Below, piece after piece: positions 15,857 to 23,896 of a stretch of DNA of 46,630 bases; position 1 is the first letter of the stretch, and each line of letters opens with the position of its first letter. The stretch lies in contig JBEIVB010000008.1 of assembly GCA_040374085.1 (NCBI GenBank), forward strand, positions 1 to 46,630, written 5' to 3'. The DNA comes from JBEIVB01 sp040374085 (GTDB lineage: Bacteria; Bacteroidota; Bacteroidia; UBA4408). Position numbers and translations under genes: made by a program. The notes under the pieces are model-generated. The model was not told the DNA's origin. It saw nothing but the letters and a program-made list of their open reading frames with translations, and ran no database searches.

Positions 15857-16726
15857 TTAGGCCACCCAGCGGTCGATGAGGAAGAAGAGGGCAAAGGCCA
15901 CGCTGGCAATGCCATTGGTGGTGAAGAAGGCCAGATTGATGCGGCTTAGGTCGCTTGCCTTCACGAGGCTGTGCTGGTACACCAAGAGAAGCATAAAAAG
16001 AGCGGTTCCGAACCCGTACCATAGGCCGAGGTGAGCGTACCATCCGGCACCCAAAATGCAAACAGCGCAGAGGATGTGCAGAATCCGGCTCAGGCGCAGG
16101 GCACGCTCACCGCCCAGCAGAACGGGCAGAGAACGGAGTCCTTGAGAGCGGTCGAAGTCCTCGTCTTGCAGGGCATATAAGATGTCGAATCCCCCCACCC
16201 AAAAAAGTACGGCCCCGGAGAACAGAATGGGCGCAAGGGCAAAGGCACCGGTGATGCACAGGTAGGCCCCAATGGGAGCCAAAGAGAGCCCCAGTCCCAG
16301 CACAAGATGACACAAGGCCGTAAAGCGCTTGGTGTAGCTGTAGCCCAGCACCACCAGCAAGGCCAAGGGAGCCAAAGCAAAACACAAGGGGTTGATGAAC
16401 CACGTGCAGGTCCAAAATAAGGCGGCATTCAGCAACACAAACCTCAAGGCAGAGGAGGGTGCTATGATGCCCGCGGGTATCTCGCGGATGAAGGTGCGGG
16501 GGTTTTGGCGGTCGAACTCCCGGTCGGCATAGCGATTAAAGGCCATGGCAGCGCTGCGGGCAAACACCATGCAGGCCAGCATAAGCAGGAACAGTTTCCA
16601 GGAGAAAGAGGCACCCGATTGAGACAAACCCAGCCAAAACCCGATAAAAGCAAAGGGCAAAGCAAAAATGGTATGGCTGAATTTTACAAGGGAAAGGTAG
16701 TTGCGTAGCGTATGAAAAATGGGCAT
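15857..16726 (-). CDS. UbiA-family polyprenyltransferase (4-hydroxybenzoate/MqnP-like)
   Basis: This 289-residue integral membrane enzyme has about eight or nine hydrophobic helices. The first prenyl-diphosphate/Mg site is NRYADREFDRQNPRT (a UbiA NxxxDxxxD form followed by REIPAG, as in MqnP), the second is DILYALQDEDFDRSQGLRS. It should join a polyprenyl chain to an aromatic acid. The REIPAG and RQNPRT context suggests the futalosine-route enzyme MqnP rather than MenA, but the pathway cannot be settled without other mqn genes. The start is ATG at 16726, divergent from the NUDIX gene across 51 bases. A GC-rich hairpin (15840..15855) just after the stop may terminate it. Confidence 0.85.
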   Translation of the reverse strand: MPIFHTLRNYLSLVKFSHTIFALPFAFIGFWLGLSQSGASFSWKLFLLMLACMVFARSAAMAFNRYADREFDRQNPRTFIREIPAGIIAPSSALRFVLLNAALFWTCTWFINPLCFALAPLALLVVLGYSYTKRFTALCHLVLGLGLSLAPIGAYLCITGAFALAPILFSGAVLFWVGGFDILYALQDEDFDRSQGLRSLPVLLGGERALRLSRILHILCAVCILGAGWYAHLGLWYGFGTALFMLLLVYQHSLVKASDLSRINLAFFTTNGIASVAFALFFLIDRWVA

Positions 16727-16777
16727 GCTGACGGTTTATAAACGCTGAATTTGTCGCACCTTTGGTGGCGCAAAGAT

Positions 16778-17437
16778 ATGGAGGTGAACACCGAATACTA
16801 TGCATTGGTTCGCGCCATAAAAGAAGGTTGGCCTGAAATCTTACCCGGAAGCGCTGCGCACAGGCGCATGGCTCCGCCCGGCAGGTTTCGCGACGATGGC
16901 CCCGATCCCCTCCCACCGCCCCATGCCCGCCTGGGCGCCGTGTTGGTGCTCCTCTACCCGAACCACGACCTCCAGACTCAGGTGGTGCTGACGCTGCGCA
17001 AGGCATACGACGGCCCGCACAGCGCGCAAGTGAGCTTTCCGGGCGGCAAGCCCGAACCTTCGGACGAAGGCCTACGCCATACCGCCCTACGCGAAGCACA
17101 GGAAGAAATTGGCATTGCCCCGCACGAAGTGCAGATGGTGGCCGAACTCACCCCACTCTACATCCCACCCAGCAATTTTTTGGTGTACCCTTTTCTCGGA
17201 CTCTGCGAAGAAAAACCCCGGTTTGTGCCCGATCCCAAAGAAGTTGATTTGGTGTTGCAGCCCCGCCTTTCCGATGTGCTCAACTCCGGTAATCGCCTGG
17301 TGCAACGCATGCACACACGCGGAGAAATGTGGGAGGTGCCCACCCTTCAACTGGAGGGTCAGGTAGTATGGGGCGCCACGGCCATGATTCTGGAGGAACT
17401 GGCCTGGGTAATTTCCGAGCTGAAGACCCGGCCCTAG
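16778..17437 (+). CDS. NUDIX hydrolase, CoA-pyrophosphatase type
   Basis: Start choice is ATG at 16778 (MEVNTEYYAL); an upstream TTG at 16751 is rejected because CACCTTTG at 16757..16764, a near-match to TAnnTTTG, would lie inside it. The product has 219 residues. The NUDIX box is present: a long FPGGKPEPSDEGLRHTALREAQEEIG, with G-x5-E-x7-REAQEEIG and the family's typical FPGG opening. A conserved YIPPSNFLVYPFLG segment follows, which fits CoA-pyrophosphatase (NudL/YeaB)-type enzymes that hydrolyse CoA or related dinucleotides. Its stop overlaps the stop of comA within the palindrome CTAG (17434..17437), so the two transcripts converge. Confidence 0.88.
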   Translation: MEVNTEYYALVRAIKEGWPEILPGSAAHRRMAPPGRFRDDGPDPLPPPHARLGAVLVLLYPNHDLQTQVVLTLRKAYDGPHSAQVSFPGGKPEPSDEGLRHTALREAQEEIGIAPHEVQMVAELTPLYIPPSNFLVYPFLGLCEEKPRFVPDPKEVDLVLQPRLSDVLNSGNRLVQRMHTRGEMWEVPTLQLEGQVVWGATAMILEELAWVISELKTRP

Positions 17438-18204
17438 AATTTCTTTGGAAGAAATTGAAAAAAGGTATCGCCCCGTAAGCCCAAACGCAGGGTTTCCAAT
17501 GAAACCGCATCGGTTGGAGCGATGTTGCCCAGGTTTACGTTGGCCCCCTGGTTGCGTATGAACCACACCTGCTGACTCTTTTGGGGCGCCTCCCAGATGA
17601 TGTTCTCACGAGCAACCTTCGCCAGAATTTTATCAATTAAAAGCGTATGCGTTTTTCCGCTGGTGTGGTAGATGCCCACCGTGCCGCTCTCACGCGCTTC
17701 GGCAATGACTTTCCATGAGCCGGCCTCCAGCTCTTTCTTCATCATAGATGTCCATTTGCTGGGGTGAATGATGAGGCCTTCTTCTTTGGAACCCACCTCG
17801 CTCACCACCTGTAAATCCTGAGCTAGGGTGCGGATGTAACCGCACTTCTGGTCGTGGGGCATGGTGATGGATCCATCGGATACCTCAGCCATGGCCAATC
17901 CCAAATCGGCCACCAGTTTCCGATAATCGTCGAACATGTTGCGCACCACAAAGGCCTCGAAGAGGGTTCCGCCAAGAAAGCAGTTTATATGGTTAGATTG
18001 ATACAGATTGATTTTTTCCTTTAAGTTTGGAGTAACCAGAGAAGTCCCAAAGCCCAACTTTACCATATCCACCAGGTGGGCAGAGGAAGAAATCAGGTCT
18101 TCTGCTTCTCGTAAACTCAAGCCCTTATCCATGACCATGGTAAGCCCCATGCTCCTCGGCTTTTTGGGGCGCGATGGGACGTTGGGCAATTCAAAATTCA
18201 TCAT
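17434..18204 (-). CDS. comA: Phosphosulfolactate synthase (ComA family)
   Basis: ComA adds sulfite to phosphoenolpyruvate to give phosphosulfolactate, known from coenzyme M synthesis in methanogens and sulfolactate synthesis in Bacillus. The start is ATG at 18204 (MMNFELPNVPSRPKKPRSMG), giving 256 residues, the family's normal size. Matching features are GLTMVMDKGLSL, DMVKLGFGTS, CFLGGTLFEAF, AEVSDGSI and WEAPQKSQQVWFI. A longer upstream extension to 18486 is rejected because it overlaps the TPR gene. The start codon overlaps the TPR stop (ATGATGA), so translation is probably coupled. The enzyme is not a general Bacteroidota housekeeping gene as far as I know. The Nudix gene converges on its stop. 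Confidence 0.88.
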   Translation of the reverse strand: MMNFELPNVPSRPKKPRSMGLTMVMDKGLSLREAEDLISSSAHLVDMVKLGFGTSLVTPNLKEKINLYQSNHINCFLGGTLFEAFVVRNMFDDYRKLVADLGLAMAEVSDGSITMPHDQKCGYIRTLAQDLQVVSEVGSKEEGLIIHPSKWTSMMKKELEAGSWKVIAEARESGTVGIYHTSGKTHTLLIDKILAKVARENIIWEAPQKSQQVWFIRNQGANVNLGNIAPTDAVSLETLRLGLRGDTFFQFLPKKF

Positions 18205-19622
18205 TCTTTTTTGTTTATATATTGACTGAGTAACGTGTTTACCAAGGGAAGACTTTTTGCTTCGGGGTAAAAAAGAAACAGGCTGTTGTGCTGAGTATGA
18301 TCTTCTGCTAGTGCCTTGCTGAGATGCTGTCCGGCTTCTTGGTCCAAGCCCAAGGCAAACAAACAGGCAGCCAAACGGTATCGGAACACCACCTGATCGG
18401 GGTGTTGAACCAGAGCTGAATCCAAAAGACTGGCGGCTTCGCCTTGGCGGTGGTTGTTGAACAGCAGTTGAGACAATTCCAGCCACACATCTTCATCGTG
18501 GGGGTTGTAGCGTATGCTTTTCCGGAAGGCCGTTTCGGCCTCTTCCAACTCGCCTTGGCGCTCGAGCAACTGCGCGTAGAAATACCACAGGTCTGCGTTG
18601 TGGGGCTCAATGGCAATGGCTTTGCGGAGGTAAGACATAGCACCGACAATGTCGTTCTTGTGCTCGCATACCGCCGCTTTGCCTACGTAAGGATCGGTGT
18701 ATGAATCGTCGAGGCGCAGGGCCGAATCGTAAGCCTGCTCTGCCTCCTCCCATCGCTGAAGGTTTTCATAACATTCGCCCAGCATATACTGAGTGCCGGC
18801 GTCGGGCTGCTCTTCCTCACCCAAGATCAACAGCACCTCGAGCGCTTCTGCGTGGCGACTCAAACTCAGCAAGCATTGGGCCTTGCCGTAAAGCGCGCTG
18901 GGAGCGTTGTCTTCTATAGCCAATGCATAATCAAAAGCAAGTATGGCCTTTTCATATAAATCGAGCTTGGAATAGGCCACGCCCAGGTTAAACCAAGCCG
19001 GAAAGCTGTAGGGGTGCCCGTTTAGGAATTCCTGATAAAAGTCCGCTGCCTGCTCTTCCTGATTGAGCATATTGTAACAATAGGCCAGCTCGTAAAGCGC
19101 AAATTCGTTGTTTGCGTTCTCTGCAACCGCCTTTCTCAGATACTTGGCCGAACGCTCAAAATCTTGTTTGTTCTGGTATTCAAAAGCAATGAGCATATAA
19201 ATCTCATCCTTCTCTTCCACCTTATCCAAGCCCTGACGGTAGCTTTCAATGGCCTTGTCGTACTCGCCCATTTGACTGAACAAACCGCCTCGGGTAATGA
19301 ACACCTCCGGGTTGCCCGGCTCCAGTTGCTCGGCGCGGTTGAGCAGATCCTGAGCTTGTTTCAAATGATTGGTGGCGGCCCAAACCTGGGCTTTGCGTAT
19401 CATCAAGGGAACGGCTAAAGGATGTTGACTGAGCCCCATCTTGCACACCTGCATGGCGCGCGAGAGGTTGCGCTGTTCCATATAGCCCGCCACCAACTCC
19501 TCAAACTGCTCCACATCAAAGAAGTACTGCTCGTTTTTTCGGAGCATCTCCTCGAAGCGGTTCAGCAAAGCATCGGTGTCCTGATTTAAGAACTCATCTC
19601 CATCCTCAAACATAAACCCCAT
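18201..19622 (-). CDS. TPR-repeat protein
   Basis: The 473-residue protein is built almost entirely of tetratricopeptide repeats. About ten repeat units are visible, such as PEVFITRGGLFSQMGEYDKA, FALYELAYCYNMLNQEEQA, DPYVGKAAVCEHKNDIVGA and ADLWYFYAQLLERQGELEEA. There is no signal peptide, so it should be cytoplasmic and act as a protein-protein scaffold. ATG at 19622 is used; ATG at 19613 is an alternative. It starts below a TTTG-N21-TAAATTTG promoter and overlaps the ComA start by 4 bases. Its partner and function are unknown; the coupling to comA suggests a shared role or simply an operon of convenience. Confidence 0.9.
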   Translation of the reverse strand: MGFMFEDGDEFLNQDTDALLNRFEEMLRKNEQYFFDVEQFEELVAGYMEQRNLSRAMQVCKMGLSQHPLAVPLMIRKAQVWAATNHLKQAQDLLNRAEQLEPGNPEVFITRGGLFSQMGEYDKAIESYRQGLDKVEEKDEIYMLIAFEYQNKQDFERSAKYLRKAVAENANNEFALYELAYCYNMLNQEEQAADFYQEFLNGHPYSFPAWFNLGVAYSKLDLYEKAILAFDYALAIEDNAPSALYGKAQCLLSLSRHAEALEVLLILGEEEQPDAGTQYMLGECYENLQRWEEAEQAYDSALRLDDSYTDPYVGKAAVCEHKNDIVGAMSYLRKAIAIEPHNADLWYFYAQLLERQGELEEAETAFRKSIRYNPHDEDVWLELSQLLFNNHRQGEAASLLDSALVQHPDQVVFRYRLAACLFALGLDQEAGQHLSKALAEDHTQHNSLFLFYPEAKSLPLVNTLLSQYINKKE

Positions 19623-19633
19623 GTTGTTTCATA

Positions 19634-19670
19634 CAAATTTAGCCTATGCAGGCCTCCTTTCCCAAAGGAG
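19634..19670 (-). promoter_or_regulatory. Promoter of TPR-comA operon with inverted repeat over the -33 box
   Basis: On the - strand TTTG (19666..19663) and TAAATTTG (19641..19634) are 21 bases apart. The TTTG lies in the middle of a perfect inverted repeat CTCCTTT-CCC-AAAGGAG (19654..19670), which could be an operator. Without a U-tract it is not a terminator. Confidence 0.6.
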
Positions 19671-19671
19671 T

Positions 19672-19692
19672 TTATCCACAGGCTGTGAAAAA
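19672..19692. promoter_or_regulatory. Pair of DnaA-box-like sites in inverted arrangement
   Basis: TTATCCACA at 19672..19680 on the + strand is an exact match to the consensus DnaA box. TGTGAAAAA at 19684..19692 reads TTTTTCACA on the - strand, a weaker box. They lie 3 bases apart, immediately upstream of the promoter described at 19634..19670. No dnaA gene and no larger cluster is visible. Confidence 0.4.
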
Positions 19693-19733
19693 CTAATGGT
19701 GATGGCCTCTCAAGAATGGGGCCAAAATGGAGG

Positions 19734-20453
19734 TTAATGGGTCTGGGTGGCCTCTTCGCGGAAAACCGATTCGGGTATGCCCTTGTTTACCAAATAGTTG
19801 GAGTACAGCAACTGAAGGGTGGCTCGCTGAGGCCCCTTCTGCTTGGCCGAAGGGCGCTCGCTGTCAAAATCGCCGGTAATGCCCATGGGAAGTGCCATTT
19901 TGTTCACATCGAAGGTGAACTCCAGGGTTCCGGGAAGGTCGAAGGGATTGGGTGCATCGGGATACCCAAAACGAATGGAGAAGGCCCCACCGGCAGACGT
20001 GTTGCCTTCCGCCTTGCAAAGCCGTTGGGCTTTTCGGTTGATGAACAAGGTGGCCATGAGCACCTCCGGGTTGTCGTCGAGCGGAATCACCTTCACCACC
20101 GCACAGGGCTGACCCTGAAACTGCTCGTTGCGCACCCAAATAGCGGTATAAGGTTTGGCCAATAAATTACCCAAAGAAAACTGCATGCCTCTCTTGGGAA
20201 GCAAGGCAAACCCCTTGGCTTTCAACCGCATCTTATCGGGGCGTTTGTAGAACACCTGCGCCCGGCGCACCGGAATGCGAATGAAGGATACATCGAGCTT
20301 GATGCGCACATCGGCCTGATAATCGTTAACCAGGTTGATGCGGCGCTGCAGGCTGTCGAGCATTGGCTTTGGCTCGAAGCTCTGGGCTTGGGCCAAAAGG
20401 CTGCCCAGGCACAACCCAATTACGATAAAATGTCTTTTCGCTGAACGTACCAT
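19734..20453 (-). CDS. LolA-like periplasmic protein
   Basis: The start chosen is ATG at 20453 (MVRSAKRHFIVIGLCLGSLLAQAQS), a clear signal peptide; the longer frame to 20522 overlaps the permease and is rejected. The 239-residue product has beta-rich LolA-type features: RINLVNDYQADVRIKLD, a phase of FYKRPDKMRLKAKG (the hydrophobic-pocket strand region) and TLEFTFDV near the C-terminus. LolA-fold proteins carry lipoproteins or lipids across the periplasm. The gene overlaps the ABC-2 permease end by 34 bases, and the ATPase precedes that, so the three are likely one exporter system. Cargo is unknown. Confidence 0.75.
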   Translation of the reverse strand: MVRSAKRHFIVIGLCLGSLLAQAQSFEPKPMLDSLQRRINLVNDYQADVRIKLDVSFIRIPVRRAQVFYKRPDKMRLKAKGFALLPKRGMQFSLGNLLAKPYTAIWVRNEQFQGQPCAVVKVIPLDDNPEVLMATLFINRKAQRLCKAEGNTSAGGAFSIRFGYPDAPNPFDLPGTLEFTFDVNKMALPMGITGDFDSERPSAKQKGPQRATLQLLYSNYLVNKGIPESVFREEATQTH

Positions 20454-21259
20454 TGCGTGAAACCAAAGAATATAACCACATGAAGAAGCAGAGCGCCGCC
20501 GTATTGGGCAATGCGCGACCAAGAGAACGGATCTTCGAAAAACAGCTTCCAGCCGTTCATGTAGGTGGTGAAGAAAAAGGGCTTCATGGCCTTAAACAAG
20601 CTCAGGTCTATGGAGCTCAGAATCATGAAGGCAATGATGATGACCATGGTGAGGAGGATGGGTGTTACGGCATTGTCTGTGATGGCCGAAAAAAGAAAGG
20701 AGAGGGAAGCCACAGTTGCCATGCCCAAGATGGAAAAGGCATAGGCCCCCAGCATGCGCCACGATACGTCGGATGCATCAAACAACACCATGGTATCGCG
20801 CACCACAAACAAATCGCCGTTGCCCAATAGCCAGCGGCCCATGAACGTGCTCAACAGAGCCATAGAAAGCACCAGCAGGGTGCTGTAGATGATGGCCGTG
20901 GCAAACTTGGCCGCCACCAGGGTGCTTCGGCGTATAGGGCGAATGAGCAAAAACCGTATGGTGCCGCTTGCAGACTCGCCCGCCAACAAATCGCCGGTTA
21001 CCAGGGCAATGAGAAAGGGAATGTGCACCAGCAAGGCGGTGAGGATGATGTAGGCAGACAGGTTTCCGTTGAGGAGGTTGCCCTCAAAGAGAAACTGCTC
21101 CTGCAGGTTGGAGGTTTGGAAGTTGAGGAAGTTTGCCCCGTCTACCCATAAGGCCAAGTGTATGGCCCCTACGATGAAGACCACAGCTCCGAAAGCAATG
21201 TAGGATCTGCCTCTCGAGAAGAGCTTGATGAGTTCGTTGCGCAAGGCCTGCCAGAACAT
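20420..21259 (-). CDS. ABC-2 type transporter permease
   Basis: The start is ATG at 21259 (MFWQALRNELIKLF), giving 279 residues. Six hydrophobic segments are visible, with an N-terminal LIKLFSRGRSYIAF elbow typical of ABC-2 permeases, and a long loop between helices 1 and 2. The region LIRPIRRSTLVAAKF after helix 2 is a conserved coupling-like segment. It starts 4 bases after the stop of the ATPase and ends inside the LolA-like gene. The protein should form the inner-membrane channel of an exporter with that ATPase. Similar modules export lipids, antibiotics or polysaccharide parts, and the substrate cannot be told from sequence. Confidence 0.88.
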   Translation of the reverse strand: MFWQALRNELIKLFSRGRSYIAFGAVVFIVGAIHLALWVDGANFLNFQTSNLQEQFLFEGNLLNGNLSAYIILTALLVHIPFLIALVTGDLLAGESASGTIRFLLIRPIRRSTLVAAKFATAIIYSTLLVLSMALLSTFMGRWLLGNGDLFVVRDTMVLFDASDVSWRMLGAYAFSILGMATVASLSFLFSAITDNAVTPILLTMVIIIAFMILSSIDLSLFKAMKPFFFTTYMNGWKLFFEDPFSWSRIAQYGGALLLHVVIFFGFTQWYVQRKDILS

Positions 21260-21263
21260 GAGA

Positions 21264-22169
21264 TTACGTTTGGGATATAAAATAGTCTTCGAGCGTGCGC
21301 AGAGGACTGATGGATTCAATGGGAAGCCCCGACTCCACCATCCAGGCAGCCAAAGCGGGGGCCTGGTCGGCGGCGAGGTTGAGGATGATTTTGTGCTCCT
21401 CTGCCCGCCTCAAAGAGCCGGAAAAGGCACTGCCGCCCAAGCGCTCCAGAAATGCACCGGGTTGCGAGGTTTCTACCTGAAGGCCGGTGTTGAACCCGCG
21501 CAGTATGTCGCGCACGTTGCCTTCTACCACGGCTTTGCCTTTTTGGATGATGACCATTCGGTTGGCCATGATTTCCACTTCCGAGAGGATGTGAGAAGAT
21601 AAGAATATGGTTATGCCTTGCTCGCGTTGCAGGCTTAGAATGAGCTCGCGAATGTCGCGCATGCCCTGGGGGTCTAGGCCGTTGGTGGGTTCGTCGAGGA
21701 TGATGAGCTTGGGCTGGTGCAACAAGGCCTGGGCCAAGCCCAAACGCTGCTTCATGCCTTGCGAGAAGGTTTTTACCGGACTGTTGGCCCGATCGGCCAA
21801 TCCCACCCAATGCAGCACCTCCTGCATGCGGCTGCGCGAAACGGGCACGGTTTGCAACCTGCCCAACACTTCGAGGTTGCGCATGGCGCTGAGGTAGCCA
21901 TAGAAATCGGGCTTTTCAACAATGGCTCCGATTTGCGACAAGACCCACTCTCTATGGTGGTATAGGTTTTTCCCAAACAGCTCCACCTCGCCCGAGTCCG
22001 GAAAGATGAGGCTCAGGAGCATGCGAATGGTGGTGCTTTTACCGGCACCGTTGGGGCCCAAAAACCCATACACATCGCCTTCGTTAACGGTAAACGAGAG
22101 CTGATTTACCGCTTGAAAATTGCCGTAGGATTTAGAGAGTCCGCGTACGGATAGAATGGGTGTTGGCAT
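21264..22169 (-). CDS. ABC transporter ATP-binding protein (ABC-2 exporter)
   Basis: The start is ATG at 22169 (MPTPILSVRGLSKSYG); an upstream extension is rejected. The 301-residue protein has Walker A GPNGAGKST, the Q-loop, signature FSQGMKQRLGLA, Walker B KLIILDEPTNGLDPQG and the H-loop SSHILSEVE. The C-terminal 80-90 residues form an accessory domain often seen in ABC-2 exporters (CcmA/NatA-like). It powers the permease encoded 4 bases downstream, and the LolA-like protein completes the set. A role in drug, lipid or lipoprotein traffic is possible. Confidence 0.93.
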   Translation of the reverse strand: MPTPILSVRGLSKSYGNFQAVNQLSFTVNEGDVYGFLGPNGAGKSTTIRMLLSLIFPDSGEVELFGKNLYHHREWVLSQIGAIVEKPDFYGYLSAMRNLEVLGRLQTVPVSRSRMQEVLHWVGLADRANSPVKTFSQGMKQRLGLAQALLHQPKLIILDEPTNGLDPQGMRDIRELILSLQREQGITIFLSSHILSEVEIMANRMVIIQKGKAVVEGNVRDILRGFNTGLQVETSQPGAFLERLGGSAFSGSLRRAEEHKIILNLAADQAPALAAWMVESGLPIESISPLRTLEDYFISQT

Positions 22170-22204
22170 GTACGGGCAATACAACAATGCCCGCGGCAAA
22201 AGGT

Positions 22205-23581
22205 TTACATCTGTTTCAATTCGGCCACCAACTTGGTAAGCACGCCCTTGGCATCGCCAAACACCATGCTGGTTTTGGGGTGGTAAAACAGGGGATTGTC
22301 TATACCGGCGTATCCGGCACTCATGCTGCGTTTGTTGATGACGATGTGCTGGGCTTGATCCACCTCCAAAATGGGCATACCGTAAATTGGGCTGCTTGGA
22401 TCGGTCTTGGCGGAGGGGTTCACCACATCGTTGGCACCCACCACCAGCACCACATCGGTAGAAGCAAACTCGGGGTTCACCTCCTCCATCTCCACCAGCT
22501 TATCGTAGGAAACGTTCGACTCGGCCAGCAACACGTTCATGTGCCCCGGCATACGACCGGCCACAGGATGTATGGCGTATTTTACTTCAACCGAGCGGCT
22601 TTCCAGGAGCTCTTCCAGCTCGTGAATCACGTGTTGAGCCTGAGCAACCGCCAGCCCATAACCCGGCACAATGATTACTTTCTTTGAATAATTCATCAAC
22701 ACAGCCAAATCGGTTATGCTCATATCTTTTACCGAATTGCCTTCTGTTCCTGAGGCCGAGGCGGCAGCGCCTCCACCCCCAAAGGCACCGAAGATTACGC
22801 TGGAAAGCGGGCGGTTCATGGCCTTGCACATGGCCACGGTGAGGATGGTTCCGGCAGAGCCCACCAGGATGCCTCCTGTGAGCATAACCTTGTTGTCGTA
22901 TAAAAATCCACCGGTTGCGGCGGCCAGTCCGGTGAAGGAGTTCAGGAGGGATATCACCACCGGCATGTCGGCTCCGCCAATGGGAACCACAAACAGCACT
23001 CCATACACCAAGGCAAGCGCCAGCAGCACCATCAGCATGTATGTCGGCCAGGTTCCGCTGTTCAGCACCAAGGCAATGCCCAAGCCGAGGGTGAGTATAA
23101 GAAAAGCGTTGTTGATGAGGTTGTACGAAGGCAGCCTCAGGGTTTTGGAAAGCGTTCCGTTTAATTTGGCAAAGGCTATAATGCTTCCCGAAAAGCTCAC
23201 GCTGCCAATCACCAATCCGGCAACAATAGAAGCCATAGCTCCGGCCTGTCCCACGTGGTGGTGGTATTCAATAAGGGAAATAAGTGCGGCGCAGGCTCCG
23301 CCCATTCCGTTGAACAAGGAAACCATCTCGGGCATCTGGGTCATCATTACCCTCTTGGCTGCCACCCAGCCGAGCACGGTGCCCAAGGCCAATGCGCCCA
23401 GGATGAGGGCCAACACCATACCCGAAACCGGAGTAGGATGCAGGAAGATGGTTCCGGCAATGGCCAGCACCATGCCCACCGCTGCAAGCAGGTTGCCTTT
23501 GCGGGCAGTTTCGGGATGGCCCAACATTTTAATACCAACGATGAAGCTTAGGGAGGCCAGCAGATACAGGAGATTGAGCAT
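22205..23581 (-). CDS. pntB: NAD(P)+ transhydrogenase, beta subunit
   Basis: PntB carries the NADP(H)-binding domain III and most membrane helices of the proton-translocating transhydrogenase, which reduces NADP+ using NADH and the proton gradient. This 458-residue protein shows about nine membrane segments followed by a C-terminal Rossmann domain with VIIVPGYGLAVAQAQH (nucleotide-binding GYGxxxxxAQ), a VKYAIHPVAGRMPGHMNVLLAE segment and VVLVVGANDVVNP. The length is typical. It is the last gene of the operon pntAA-pntAB-pntB, 12 bases after pntAB. Confidence 0.96.
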   Translation of the reverse strand: MLNLLYLLASLSFIVGIKMLGHPETARKGNLLAAVGMVLAIAGTIFLHPTPVSGMVLALILGALALGTVLGWVAAKRVMMTQMPEMVSLFNGMGGACAALISLIEYHHHVGQAGAMASIVAGLVIGSVSFSGSIIAFAKLNGTLSKTLRLPSYNLINNAFLILTLGLGIALVLNSGTWPTYMLMVLLALALVYGVLFVVPIGGADMPVVISLLNSFTGLAAATGGFLYDNKVMLTGGILVGSAGTILTVAMCKAMNRPLSSVIFGAFGGGGAAASASGTEGNSVKDMSITDLAVLMNYSKKVIIVPGYGLAVAQAQHVIHELEELLESRSVEVKYAIHPVAGRMPGHMNVLLAESNVSYDKLVEMEEVNPEFASTDVVLVVGANDVVNPSAKTDPSSPIYGMPILEVDQAQHIVINKRSMSAGYAGIDNPLFYHPKTSMVFGDAKGVLTKLVAELKQM

Positions 23582-23593
23582 AATGCGTTGGTC

Positions 23594-23893
23594 TTATTTT
23601 TTCTTTTTAAACATTTCCAACATGCGGTCGGTTACCACAAAGCCGCCCACCACGTTTAAGGTGCCCAGCAGCACAGCCAGAAATCCGAGTATGAGGTTGA
23701 GGGTATCGTTGGGGTCGCAGTTGAGCATCACCAAAATGGCGCCCACAATAACTACACCGTGTATGGCGTTGGCGCCCGACATGAGGGGAGTATGCAACAC
23801 AGAGGGCACCTTCCCGATGAGCTCAACGCCCACAAAGGCAGCGAGGATCAGGAAATAGATAAGATCGAGGTTGTGTTCAAAAAGTTCGAGCAT
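23594..23893 (-). CDS. pntAB: NAD(P)+ transhydrogenase, alpha subunit membrane part
   Basis: This 99-residue protein has three or four membrane helices and the family motifs VGVELIGKVPSVLHTPLMSGANAIHG, matching the membrane tail of PntA. In many bacteria that tail is fused to the NAD-binding domain; here it is separate. The start is ATG at 23893, 3 bases after the pntAA stop. A lysine-rich C-terminus (FKKKK) faces the cytoplasm. It forms the proton channel with PntB. Confidence 0.95.
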   Translation of the reverse strand: MLELFEHNLDLIYFLILAAFVGVELIGKVPSVLHTPLMSGANAIHGVVIVGAILVMLNCDPNDTLNLILGFLAVLLGTLNVVGGFVVTDRMLEMFKKKK

Positions 23894-23896
23894 GGC

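Noticed and set aside
18205..18486. N-terminal extension of the ComA frame
   Set aside because: It overlaps the end of the TPR gene, is Ser/Arg/Pro-rich and is not part of the family.
22716..23858. 380-codon + strand frame opposite pntB and pntAB
   Set aside because: It is antisense to well-supported membrane subunits and has low-complexity Pro/Ala/Thr/Met composition typical of a reverse-complement shadow.
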